A DNA stretch of 47,518 bases from Sphingobium sp. C100 (lineage in GTDB: Bacteria > Pseudomonadota > Alphaproteobacteria > Sphingomonadales > Sphingomonadaceae), in the NCBI RefSeq assembly GCF_000508185.1, contig NZ_AYOY01000147.1:1-47518 (forward strand), in the 5' to 3' direction. A model generated the notes under the pieces. That model had not been told where the DNA came from and did no database searches. It saw only the letters and a program-made list of their open reading frames with translations. Positions 23,901 to 32,388 of this stretch are shown here, in pieces (within the stretch, counting starts at the first letter, position 1; each line of letters starts with the position of its first letter). The position numbers and the translations under genes were made by a program.

Positions 23901-24856
23901 GTGCTATGTTCCAGAATGCCGTCGCGGCCATTCGGATGGGCATCGAGGACTATGCGCTCGATCGCCCCGAGCGATCGCTCTCCGCGGTCCGCAACTTCTA
24001 TGCCGGCGTCCTGCTGCTCGCCAAGGAAGTCCTCGTGCGGCGCGTGCCGCTGGCGGATCCCGACGCCGTGATTGGCGCGCGATACAAGCCGGTCCCCGAT
24101 GGAGCCGGTGGGGTCGACTATGTACCTGATAGCAAGACCACCATCGATTTCGCGACAATCGGCAAGCGGTTCAAGGATTTTGGTCTGGAGATCGACCGCG
24201 CGGCGCTGACCGACTTGAGCGACGTCCGCAACCAGGTTGAGCACCGATTTACCAACAAGCCGTCGCAGGTTGTGCGAGAGATTGTCGCCAAGGCATTCCC
24301 GGTCACGGCACAGCTGTTTCGGTTGGCGGGCGAAGATCCCCGCGTCCAATTGGGCGATGCGTGGGCGACGATGCTCGAAGCGCGTGCGCTGTACGAGCTG
24401 GAATTAGATCGCTGCCGGACAACGTTCGAAGCCGTTGTTTGGCGCTCTGCGACGGTGGCCGACGCGCATCTGCGCTGTGACGATTGCGGATCGGATCTGG
24501 TCGCGCAAACAGAGGCCGGCAACACCGATCAAGCGCAGATGGCGTTGGTGTGCAACGCTTGTGGTGCGATGCCATCTGTGGAGGCCGCGATTCTCGAAGC
24601 GGTTGGTCGCGCGCTTGAGACCGAAGCCTATATTCGAATGAAGGACAGCGCCGAATCCGGACCGGTGTTCGAATGTCCGGCCTGTGGTGAAGACACCTAT
24701 ATCGACTTTGAGCGTGGTTGCGCGCTTTGCGGCGAAGCGTTCGAATGGGAAAACTGCATGGTTTGTCACTCTCGGATTCCAATCGAGGATGCGCTTGCTG
24801 GCTTCGATGAGGGCATTTGCTCATATTGCAGCCATATCGCTGCCAAGGACGACTGA
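23897..24856 (+). CDS. HEPN domain fused to three zinc ribbons
   Basis: This is a 319-aa protein with a GTG start overlapping the upstream stop. Residues 20-170 form a HEPN-like helical domain with the exact RNase motif R111-N112-xxx-H116 (VRNQVEHRF). Three zinc-ribbon units follow: C194/C197/C219/C222, C260/C263/C275/C278 and C287/C290/C308/C311. HEPN RNases are common abortive-infection effectors, and the zinc ribbons could sense nucleic acid or bind the partner nuclease. The coupled gene order suggests a two-component module. No matching named system comes to mind. Confidence 0.65.
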   Translation: MSAMFQNAVAAIRMGIEDYALDRPERSLSAVRNFYAGVLLLAKEVLVRRVPLADPDAVIGARYKPVPDGAGGVDYVPDSKTTIDFATIGKRFKDFGLEIDRAALTDLSDVRNQVEHRFTNKPSQVVREIVAKAFPVTAQLFRLAGEDPRVQLGDAWATMLEARALYELELDRCRTTFEAVVWRSATVADAHLRCDDCGSDLVAQTEAGNTDQAQMALVCNACGAMPSVEAAILEAVGRALETEAYIRMKDSAESGPVFECPACGEDTYIDFERGCALCGEAFEWENCMVCHSRIPIEDALAGFDEGICSYCSHIAAKDD

Positions 24857-24864
24857 CAGCCATC

Positions 24865-24968
24865 GCGCAACTAAGATTGCGCGAAATGGATATAATTGCG
24901 CGATTCTCGAAATGGTTGCGCATTGACTCACTTAGTTGCGCGGTTCAGATTGCGCGCAACTAAGGAGG
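24865..24968 (+). promoter_or_regulatory. TTGCGC operator array and SD-overlapping inverted repeat
   Basis: The hexamer TTGCGC occurs at 24877, 24896, 24916, 24936 and 24950, and its complement GCGCAA at 24865 and 24954. Three copies extend to the 11-mer GCGCAACTAAG (24865-24875 and 24954-24964 direct, 24931-24941 inverted). The inverted pair is separated by 12 nt, and its right arm runs into the AAGGAGG ribosome-binding site (24962-24968) of the Fic gene. A perfect -10 TATAAT lies at 24891-24896, and a further TTGACT at 24923. Confidence 0.8.
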
Positions 24969-24972
24969 CCCC

Positions 24973-26343
24973 GTGGCACGACCGATACCCCAAGCCGATC
25001 TTGAGGCGATCGAGGCTGCTGTCGGGCAGCACGAAGGTGGTGCATCGGCTGCGCAAATTGCCGAGGCGCTCGTCAATCCTGGTGCGCGCCGCACCCTTCA
25101 ATATCGCCTTCGCGCGCTCGTCGATGCCGGTCGATTGCGGCTCAGCGGCGACGGCCGCGCTGCGCGCTACCATCTCGGCGGTGAAGCAGTCCCCCAAGCG
25201 GAAGCGGCAAACATCGTCCCCTTGTCGCCAGAGGGCCAGGCGCTTCTCGCCTACGTTCGTCAGCCGGTCGCAATGCGACAACCGGTCGGCTATGACCGCG
25301 CCTTTCTCGACAGCTACCGGCCGAACGAAACCTATTATCTCACCCAAGAGCATCGCGACCATCTGGCCACGGTCGGCAAGCCGCAGATCGAGGCCGCAGC
25401 CGCAGGGACCTACGCGAAGCAAATCCTGAACAGGCTGCTGATCGACCTAGCCTGGAACTCCAGCCGGCTCGAGGGTAACACCTATTCGCTGCTGGACACC
25501 CGGCGGCTGCTGGATTTCGGTGAGGCTGCCGAGGGCCGCGGGCCGCTCGAAGCGCAGATGATCCTCAATCACAAGGACGCGATCGAGTTTCTCGTCGCCA
25601 ACGCCGACGACATAGGGTTCAATCGCTATACCATCCTCAACCTGCACGCGCTCCTGGCCAACAACCTGCTGGCCGATCCGGCTGCGGTCGGACGGCTGCG
25701 GCACATCATTGTCGGTATCGACGGTTCGGCATTCCATCCGCTGGAGGTGCCCGGCCTGATCGAGGAATGCTTCGATCAGCTCCTGGCCACAGCGGCGGCG
25801 ATCAATGACCCGTTCGAGCAGGCGTTCTTTGTCATGGTTCAGCTGCCCTACCTTCAACCCTTCGATGACGTGAACAAGCGTGTCTCCCGTCTTGCCGCGA
25901 ATATGCCGATGATCAGGGCCAACCTCGCGCCGCTGTCCTTCACCGACGTTCCCGGTGATCTCTACACGCGCGCGACGCTGGGGGTTTACGAGCGAAACGA
26001 CGTCACCCTGCTGCGTGATGTCTTTCTATGGGCTTATGAGCGATCGGCTGCCCGGTACGCGGCTGTTCGCCAATCGCTGGGCGAACCGGACCCCTTCCGC
26101 TTGCGCTATCGCGAGCGCTTGCGCGACATCGTTCGAGATGTGGTGCGCGGTCCGATGGACCGAAAAACAGCGCGCGCGCATCTGGCGGCAACCGCGCGTG
26201 ACGATATTCCAGCAGCGGATCAGGAGCAATTCATCGAAGTCGCAGAGACGGAACTGCTCGGTCTGCATGAGGGCAATTTCGCGCGCTACCAGGTCCGCCC
26301 GTCGGAATTCGCGGTGTGGCGCTTGATCTGGAGCCCGGCATGA
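24973..26343 (+). CDS. winged-helix Fic-family protein
   Basis: This is a 456-aa protein with GTG start just after AAGGAGG. Residues 22-68 look like a winged helix (SAAQIAEALVNPGARRTLQYRL, then DGRAARYHL), likely the ligand of the TTGCGC array. A Fic fold follows: inhibitory motif S163-x3-E167-G-N (WNSSRLEGN) and the core motif at 295-306, Q-PFDDVNKRVSR. The canonical HxFx(D/E)GNGRxxR is altered: Gln replaces the catalytic His, and Val and Lys replace the two Gly. AMPylation by the usual mechanism is therefore doubtful. The stop overlaps the OLD gene start (ATGA). Confidence 0.88.
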   Translation: MARPIPQADLEAIEAAVGQHEGGASAAQIAEALVNPGARRTLQYRLRALVDAGRLRLSGDGRAARYHLGGEAVPQAEAANIVPLSPEGQALLAYVRQPVAMRQPVGYDRAFLDSYRPNETYYLTQEHRDHLATVGKPQIEAAAAGTYAKQILNRLLIDLAWNSSRLEGNTYSLLDTRRLLDFGEAAEGRGPLEAQMILNHKDAIEFLVANADDIGFNRYTILNLHALLANNLLADPAAVGRLRHIIVGIDGSAFHPLEVPGLIEECFDQLLATAAAINDPFEQAFFVMVQLPYLQPFDDVNKRVSRLAANMPMIRANLAPLSFTDVPGDLYTRATLGVYERNDVTLLRDVFLWAYERSAARYAAVRQSLGEPDPFRLRYRERLRDIVRDVVRGPMDRKTARAHLAATARDDIPAADQEQFIEVAETELLGLHEGNFARYQVRPSEFAVWRLIWSPA

Positions 26344-28082
26344 CTGTTCCGACGATCCTGCGCTTAAAGATTGACCGCTTTCGCGGACTGAAAGCGATCG
26401 ATTGGTCGCCGAGCCCTGGCCTCAATCTGATCCTCGGCGGCGGCGACGTCGGCAAGACGACCATTCTCGACGCGATCGCGCTCCTATTGAGCCCCGTCAA
26501 TCCGGCCAATCTGCCGGATACCGACTTTTATGGAAGGGAAATCGAGCCGGGATTTTCGATCGAAGCGGTCCTATCGTTGCCGGCGACCATCGGTATCCAC
26601 ACCCAGCTCAAGCCTTCCTGGCCTTGGGACTGGACCGGCACCGATGCGATTGCCCCCAGTCTTGAGGGCGATGCACCGGTCGACAGCAAGCCGGTTTACC
26701 GCGTGCGGGTTCGGGGGACGGAAGATCTCGAGCTCTATTATGAGATCATTCAGCCGGATGGGACTGCCGATCATTTCCCGGTTTCTCTGCGCCGGCAGAT
26801 CGGGCTGGTTCGGCTTGGCGGCGACGATCGCAACGATCGCGATCTGCGCCTTGTGCAGGGTTCCGCGCTCGACCGGCTGCTCTCCGACAAGGGGCTGCGA
26901 TCGCGGATGGCGAGCACTTTGGCCGACCACGCCATCAAGGATGAACTCGCCGATAGCGCCAAAGCGTCGCTCGCCGACCTCGATAAGGCGTTCGCGGCAC
27001 GCAGTCTTCCCAGCGGACTCGATCTCCAGATCACCGGCGGGCAAGGCGCTTCGATTGCATCAATGGTGGGGCTGACCGCGCAGCGCGGGGCCATGACGCT
27101 GCCGTTGGCAAGCTGGGGCGCCGGCACGCGGCGCCTCTCCGCCTTGGCGATCGCCGAACAGAATCAAAGCGAGACGCCCATCACCGTCGTCGATGAAGTC
27201 GAGCGTGGGTTGGAGCCTTATCGCCAGCGCGTGCTCATGGACAAGCTCCAGGAGATGGCGACCCAGGCTTTCGTAACGACACATAGCCCCGCGACGATCA
27301 GCGCCGCCACCAAGGCGACCCTGTGGTACGTCGATCATGAGGGACATATCGGCGCGATCAAGGGGAAGGTCACCGAGCAGCATCGTGCACGTGATCCCGA
27401 GCTGTTTCTGAGCCGGATTGCAATCGTGGCGGAAGGTGCGACTGAGTGCGGTGCGGTTCGATCGCTTGTCGGGCGGGCGCTCGGCGGCGCGCTGGCGCCG
27501 CATGGCGTCCATGTCTGCGATGGTGGCGGTCATGAATCGACCCTCGGGCTGTTGCAGGCGCTTGCGAAAAGCGGGTTGCGCTTCGGCGGGTTCGTCGATG
27601 AGGAAGGCAAGCATGCTGACAGCTGGGCAACGCTAAAATCTCATCTCGGCGCGCTACTGTTCCGCTGGGAGAAAGGCTGCATCGAGGAGGAGATCGTCAC
27701 TGCAGCGGCGGACAATCAGCTCGATCAGCTGATCATCGACCCGTCAGGCGAAAAGACCGGGACGCGGCTCTATACCCTTGCGATGCGGCTTGGCATCGAG
27801 ACGAAGGATCTGGCTTCGATCCGCGCGGCCGCGGGCGGCGGGCTGCGGCCGCTGATCCTGGAAGCGGCACTCGGAAAAGTCCCCGCGGGCAAGGAAGACG
27901 ACAAAAAGTCCTACAAGAGCCAAAGCCAGGCCTGGTTCAAAACTGTCGCTGGAGGCCGAGAACTCATCGACAAGATGTTTGCGCTGGGACTCTGGCCAGG
28001 ATTCAGGCCACGGCTACTGCCATTTTGCAATGCGGTGCGGGACGCGGTTGGGCTCGATGGCCTGTCCGACCTGAGCGCATGA
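26340..28082 (+). CDS. OLD-family ATPase-TOPRIM nuclease (GajA-like)
   Basis: This is a 580-aa protein, close to the 578 aa of B. cereus GajA. The ABC-type ATPase has Walker A G33-GGDVGK39-T, signature SWGAGTRRLSA (about 258-268), Walker B ITVVDEVERG (D285, E286) and the THSP H-loop (314-317). The TOPRIM nuclease part has E365 (VAEGATE) and D420-E421 (FVDEE). Together with the following UvrD-type gene this is the class 2 OLD arrangement of Gabija, which nicks phage DNA and is held back by nucleotides. Overlap with both neighbours is 4 nt. Confidence 0.88.
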   Translation: MTVPTILRLKIDRFRGLKAIDWSPSPGLNLILGGGDVGKTTILDAIALLLSPVNPANLPDTDFYGREIEPGFSIEAVLSLPATIGIHTQLKPSWPWDWTGTDAIAPSLEGDAPVDSKPVYRVRVRGTEDLELYYEIIQPDGTADHFPVSLRRQIGLVRLGGDDRNDRDLRLVQGSALDRLLSDKGLRSRMASTLADHAIKDELADSAKASLADLDKAFAARSLPSGLDLQITGGQGASIASMVGLTAQRGAMTLPLASWGAGTRRLSALAIAEQNQSETPITVVDEVERGLEPYRQRVLMDKLQEMATQAFVTTHSPATISAATKATLWYVDHEGHIGAIKGKVTEQHRARDPELFLSRIAIVAEGATECGAVRSLVGRALGGALAPHGVHVCDGGGHESTLGLLQALAKSGLRFGGFVDEEGKHADSWATLKSHLGALLFRWEKGCIEEEIVTAAADNQLDQLIIDPSGEKTGTRLYTLAMRLGIETKDLASIRAAAGGGLRPLILEAALGKVPAGKEDDKKSYKSQSQAWFKTVAGGRELIDKMFALGLWPGFRPRLLPFCNAVRDAVGLDGLSDLSA

Positions 28083-29590
28083 GCGACGCGTCGGTCGCGA
28101 CCGCGCTTCGGTCGGCGGCGTCACTCGTCGTGATCGAGGCCCCCGCTGGATGCGGAAAGACGCATCAGGGCGCTGCCTATGCGCGGGATATCGCCAGCTC
28201 GAAGGCCAACCGGCTGCTCATCATAACCCACACCCATGCGGCATGCGGTGTCTTTGCCGAGCGCACGGCGGGTCTCGGCCGGCATGTTGAAATCCGTACG
28301 ATTGATAGCGTGATTGCACAGATCGGCGCGGCCTATCATGCGGGCCTTGGCCTACCGGCTGACATCGCAACCTGGACCCGGCGCACGAAAGATGGTCACA
28401 AAGTCCTGGCGGCGCGTTTGGCACAGCTGTTGGCACGCTATCCGATCGTCGCGAGCGCTCTCGCCGTCCGCTACCCTACGATCATTTGCGATGAACATCA
28501 GGATTCTAGCGCCGATCAGCACGCGATTGTGATGGCGCTGCTCCATCAAGGCGCGAAGGTGCGGATCTTTGGTGATCCCATGCAGCATATCTATAAGGAC
28601 GACGCTTCGGTCGGCGCGTCACCGCCCTGCGACTGGGACACCTTGGTCGGGCAGGCCGATGCCCACGCCGATCTCGATACGCCGCATCGCTGGTCCAATG
28701 GATGCGGTGATCTTGGGAATTGGACGCTGTCGGCGCGCGCGACGCTCAAGGCTGGCGGGCGCATTGACCTGACGCGTGATCTGCCAGCAAGCGTCAGCGT
28801 CGCCTTCGTCGAAAATGTTGCACAGCATCCCCAAGGCTATCAGCTCAGCGATGCCAAATCGGTTTATGGCGCCGAGAAGAAGTCGAACTCTCTCCTCATT
28901 CTGGCACGCCACAATCATGTCGTGCGAGCCTGCCGCGGCATGTTCGGGCGCCGCCTGCCGATGTGGGAAGGACATACACGCCGAGCCCTTGAGGTGCTCG
29001 TCGATGCGGTGCGCGACGCGAACGCCCAACCGGGCAAGATCGCCGCCGCCGTAGTCGCCTTCATCGGCGCGATCGGGAAGGGGTTCAGCCCCTCGGCGTT
29101 TGGCAATCGATTCGAGCAAGAAGCGCGAGAACTGTGCACCAAATCCTCCCGCGGAAAAACGGCGACAATTCAGGAGTTAGCCAAATATATTGTCGACCAG
29201 CCCGATCATCGCGGCGTTGCCGCGATGCTACGCCGCCTTGCCGAACTCAGGGCTTCCGACACCGGTTTCAGCGATATCGCGTTTGACCACCATAGTGAAT
29301 ATTGGGACGCGATCCGGCTTGGCGGCTTCGATGATCTTGAAGCCGGCCTCGCCGAAATCACGAACCGTCGCACTTACTCCCGGCCCCATCCGCCGGCGAA
29401 GGCGATCAGTACGATCCACAAGGCCAAGGGCCTCGAATGCGGCGGCGTGATACTGCTCGGAGGAGACGTGAAGAGCTTCCCGGAGAAGCCCGACGCGCGT
29501 TGCCTCCTCTACGTCGCTCTGAGCCGGGCCAAGGACAGGCTCCACATCGTGGCGTCTCGAACGACGCCTAGCCCCTTGTTCATAGTGTAA
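28079..29590 (+). CDS. UvrD/PcrA-like helicase (GajB-like)
   Basis: This is a 503-aa protein (GajB is about 494 aa). Motif I is APAGCGKT (21-28), motif II is CDEHQD (D138-E139), motif III is FGDPMQHIY, and near the C-terminus AISTIHKAKGLE (motif V) and LYVALSRAKDRL (motif VI) are present. It is shorter than housekeeping UvrD and lacks the accessory 1B/2B bulk, as in GajB. Its start overlaps the OLD stop. It likely unwinds or senses DNA ends and helps to activate the nuclease. Confidence 0.88.
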   Translation: MSDASVATALRSAASLVVIEAPAGCGKTHQGAAYARDIASSKANRLLIITHTHAACGVFAERTAGLGRHVEIRTIDSVIAQIGAAYHAGLGLPADIATWTRRTKDGHKVLAARLAQLLARYPIVASALAVRYPTIICDEHQDSSADQHAIVMALLHQGAKVRIFGDPMQHIYKDDASVGASPPCDWDTLVGQADAHADLDTPHRWSNGCGDLGNWTLSARATLKAGGRIDLTRDLPASVSVAFVENVAQHPQGYQLSDAKSVYGAEKKSNSLLILARHNHVVRACRGMFGRRLPMWEGHTRRALEVLVDAVRDANAQPGKIAAAVVAFIGAIGKGFSPSAFGNRFEQEARELCTKSSRGKTATIQELAKYIVDQPDHRGVAAMLRRLAELRASDTGFSDIAFDHHSEYWDAIRLGGFDDLEAGLAEITNRRTYSRPHPPAKAISTIHKAKGLECGGVILLGGDVKSFPEKPDARCLLYVALSRAKDRLHIVASRTTPSPLFIV

Positions 29591-29600
29591 GGGCACGGCG

Positions 29601-30470
29601 ATGACGCTCTATCTGACCAAAACCTGGGGATTCAGTTCTCCATCCGGGCCGCTGCAATTCAGTACCAATGGCTGGCGAACCAACGCGCGGAATGCCCTAA
29701 AATCTGGTGATATGGTGTTAATTGTCGGAACAAAGGGCTCCGAGACCGACGAAGACGAGCAAGGCCGCATTCTTGGTCTGATGGAACCCACCAAACACGT
29801 CGTCAGCTCGCTAGACTATGATTTGATCCGCGGGCCGCAGGACCTCGATGCGGCCGGCAACTATAAGTGGCCTTTTGGCCTCGAGTTGATCCGCGCATGG
29901 CGGTTCGACGACCCTCGGCCGCTCCTGACGGACCTGACATCCCGGCGGTTCAACATGGACTCGGCACAAGGGATCGTGCCGCTCGAACCAAGCGAGGAAG
30001 CATCGATCCTCGCGCTGCCGAGATCCGAAGTCGGCCTGCTCAGCGCGATCGCCGCCCGTGCTCGAGTCGAAGGCGCCGATGTCGCGCGGCGTAAGGCCGC
30101 GCCCCCGCCGACCACTGCGCGAACCGGCATCATGCACATGCGCCGGGCGCCCGCATTTACCTATGCGATGGAAATACAGGGTGCGAAGCAACCGGCGATC
30201 AAGATTGGCTGGGCGTTCGACTGGGCGCAGCGCGAGCGCGGCTTCAATCATGCCGCCATGCCCGCGATCGGCGGGCTTCGCTACAAGACCCGACTTCACC
30301 AGTTGTTTCCGACCGCGAGGGACGCCTTTCGGATGGAGCAATGGATTCTCAAGCGTTTCGATCACCGGCGCCACGCCAACAATGTGGAGATCGTTACACC
30401 CCTCACGCTGGCTGAATTGCAGAGCGCCTGGACCGACTATCTCGTAATGGCTCGGCGAGAAGCCCGGTAG
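29601..30470 (+). CDS. PUA/EVE-like plus GIY-YIG (T5orf172) two-domain protein
   Basis: This is a 289-aa protein. Residues 1-110 (YLTKTWGFSSPSGPLQFS, LKSGDMVLIVGTKG) resemble a small PUA/EVE-like beta barrel of the kind that reads modified bases. Residues 180-280 (FTYAMEIQG, AIKIGWAFDWAQRERGFN, then RLHQLFPTARDAFRMEQWILKRF) fit the GIY-YIG/MUG113 nuclease fold: a strand, the K-I-G motif, an Arg helix and an E-containing helix. It starts 10 nt after the helicase stop. A modified-DNA-sensing nuclease is an attractive reading, but the N-terminal assignment is tentative. Confidence 0.55.
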   Translation: MTLYLTKTWGFSSPSGPLQFSTNGWRTNARNALKSGDMVLIVGTKGSETDEDEQGRILGLMEPTKHVVSSLDYDLIRGPQDLDAAGNYKWPFGLELIRAWRFDDPRPLLTDLTSRRFNMDSAQGIVPLEPSEEASILALPRSEVGLLSAIAARARVEGADVARRKAAPPPTTARTGIMHMRRAPAFTYAMEIQGAKQPAIKIGWAFDWAQRERGFNHAAMPAIGGLRYKTRLHQLFPTARDAFRMEQWILKRFDHRRHANNVEIVTPLTLAELQSAWTDYLVMARREAR

Positions 30471-30476
30471 TCGCGC

Positions 30477-31859
30477 ATGAGGAAAAGCCCAGAAGACCCG
30501 TCCTGGACGGCACCGCGCACGGGCATGGACTGGCGTGATGATGTTGTGCTGCTGGCGACAGCCTGGCTGGCGGAGCTCGCCAACGGTCGCACATGGGCGG
30601 CCCGGATCGCAGCCACGCGAGACCGCTTCCTATTGGCAAAGACGGAATGGGGCGAAGGCCGGATGGTCCCGCTTTATGACCCCAAGGACACCGCTGCGTG
30701 GTATGTTTTTCAGGCGAATGCCTATGCGGCCGACCGGCTGAACTGGGTTCCGGAAGAAGCCGTGCGCATGGTGCCAACCTTCACGCGGATCGGGGAAGAA
30801 CTCCCGAAGCTGCTTGAGATACCGGGTGCTGAAGCTCGGGCGGCGCGGCTTATGAATGCAGATCGATCGCAGCCCGACGGGGGGCTGTTTGAGCTGCTTG
30901 TGGCCCTCGCTTATCGCCGTGCCGGCTGGGACACGCGATTCGTGACGGAGCGACCAGGCATCGCGAAAACCCCCGATCTCTTCGTTTCGAAGGGACGGCG
31001 GCGCTGGGCGGTCGAGTGTAAACGAATGGACCGGTCGAGCTATCAGTCGCGAGAAAAGGCGCGCGGCGAGATGCTCGCGAACGCGGTCCACGCGCTGGCG
31101 CTGGCCAATGGCCGTTCAATTGCCATGACAGTCGTGATCGATGCGGAACTCGCGGATTTACCAGATGATTATCTTGTTCGAAGGGCCGCCTCATATTTCG
31201 AACACCCGCGTAACGCTGTGTGGGCCGACGAAGCGGGCATGGGCGTCATCGAGGAGATCGATTGGTCGCTCGCCCGGCGCGTTCTCGCTGTCGATGATGT
31301 CTATTTCGGCTCGAGCCGCATGATCGAACTGCTCTTGGGCGGCTATGACCATGACTTCTCGCACACGATGGCCGGCCAATGGCGTCCCGCGCCTGAACGG
31401 CCATTTTGGGCCAGTGCGCTGTACCAAGCGAGCGTTGTCAGCTGGCGGAATGTTTCGATCCCCGCAATCAGGAAGAAGGCGCGCCACTTCCGCTCGGTGG
31501 TTGCCGGCGCCACGAAACAGCTGCCAAAAGACCGTCCGGGCGTGGTGCATGTCGGGGTCGAAAGCTGGAGCGGCGGCGATGTCGACGGCGCACGTCATAT
31601 CTTCAACAAGCTTGAAATGCTCGATTTCGATCCTGTCGATACCCGGCTTCGGTGGGTTTATGGCGAGTATATCGCGCCCGAGGTAACGACGAGGTCAGAC
31701 GAATCATGGGCGATAGAGGAAACGTCAGCTTCATATCGTGTGGGGCGGCACGGCACGGCCGAGCCGCTGCCTAACCACATGCTGCTGACCCCCGAACATA
31801 GTATCAAGCATGGCGTGCATTGGGATCCGGTGAGTCAGCGTCCACTGAAGCGCTTTTGA
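30477..31859 (+). CDS. PD-(D/E)XK restriction-endonuclease-like protein
   Basis: This is a 460-aa protein. GGLFELLVALAYRRAGW (E139), KTPDLFVSKGRRRWAVECKRM (P166-D167 ... E180-C-K182) is a textbook PD-(D/E)XK catalytic core, placed at residues 135-185. The flanking N-terminal 130 and C-terminal 270 residues are unassigned. It starts 6 nt after the GIY-YIG gene and closes the five-gene operon. It is the best effector candidate in the set besides the OLD nuclease. The last 56 nt overlap a convergent small ORF. Confidence 0.65.
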   Translation: MRKSPEDPSWTAPRTGMDWRDDVVLLATAWLAELANGRTWAARIAATRDRFLLAKTEWGEGRMVPLYDPKDTAAWYVFQANAYAADRLNWVPEEAVRMVPTFTRIGEELPKLLEIPGAEARAARLMNADRSQPDGGLFELLVALAYRRAGWDTRFVTERPGIAKTPDLFVSKGRRRWAVECKRMDRSSYQSREKARGEMLANAVHALALANGRSIAMTVVIDAELADLPDDYLVRRAASYFEHPRNAVWADEAGMGVIEEIDWSLARRVLAVDDVYFGSSRMIELLLGGYDHDFSHTMAGQWRPAPERPFWASALYQASVVSWRNVSIPAIRKKARHFRSVVAGATKQLPKDRPGVVHVGVESWSGGDVDGARHIFNKLEMLDFDPVDTRLRWVYGEYIAPEVTTRSDESWAIEETSASYRVGRHGTAEPLPNHMLLTPEHSIKHGVHWDPVSQRPLKRF

Positions 31860-32136
31860 CTTGCGCGGCCCCGCCCTTCTCGGCCGCCTTGATTCCAGCC
31901 TGAAAAGCCCACTCCATGGCGCGCGCAATTTCGCCGTTAGTGTCTGAGTTGAAGCCGTATTTGGTTCTTTCGGCCTTTCCAACAGTGATGTGCTTTGCGA
32001 CACGCCGAAACGCTTCCTTGCGCAATCCCGTTGCCGCGGATTCAATAGACGTTGGCCCTAGAACCCACTGCGCAACCTCTTGTGGAGGAAGTTGCTTCAT
32101 TCGAATGTACAAGGGATGATCCTTGATGCTGCTCAC
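31804..32136 (-). CDS. small helical hypothetical protein
   Basis: This is a 110-aa ORF with GTG start at 32136. The middle (LRKEAFRRVAKHITVGKAERTKYGF) is basic and helical and looks protein-like. The C-terminus becomes low-complexity. It converges on and overlaps the 3' end of the operon gene at 30477. A regulatory or antitoxin role is possible but unsupported. Confidence 0.4.
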   Translation of the reverse strand: MSSIKDHPLYIRMKQLPPQEVAQWVLGPTSIESAATGLRKEAFRRVAKHITVGKAERTKYGFNSDTNGEIARAMEWAFQAGIKAAEKGGAAQVKSASVDADSPDPNARHA

Positions 32137-32322
32137 CCAAGCGCCCTTCTAAAACGTTGACACTCACGATCAGCCGGAGTTCATCAGCCTAGATAACAGT
32201 TTTCACGATCCCAGCGGATGGCCTCGCTCGTTGGCGGCGCGGATCCCGGTCGAGGTTCAGCTATCGCATGACACTGCATGGCGTAACAACGTACCCCATT
32301 AACAAAATCGGCCTTCAACCTT

Positions 32323-32388
32323 TCACTCACCGCCAACACGTGATGTTGGGTAACGGGCGATACGGGAGACATCGCGCTTGGGAATCAT
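32323..32388 (-). pseudogene. truncated AbiEii toxin start
   Basis: The AbiEi stop and this ATG overlap as TGATG on the minus strand, the usual AbiEi-AbiEii coupling. The peptide begins MIPKRDVSRIAR, like the N-terminus of AbiEii-family nucleotidyltransferases, but stops after 21 codons. No nucleotidyltransferase motif follows in any frame before 32184. The toxin gene has been deleted or frameshifted. Confidence 0.5.

Noticed and set aside
24865..24964. Possible CRISPR-like array because of seven regularly spaced repeats
   Set aside because: Repeats are six to eleven bases with spacers of about 8-14 nt; this is an operator array, not CRISPR.
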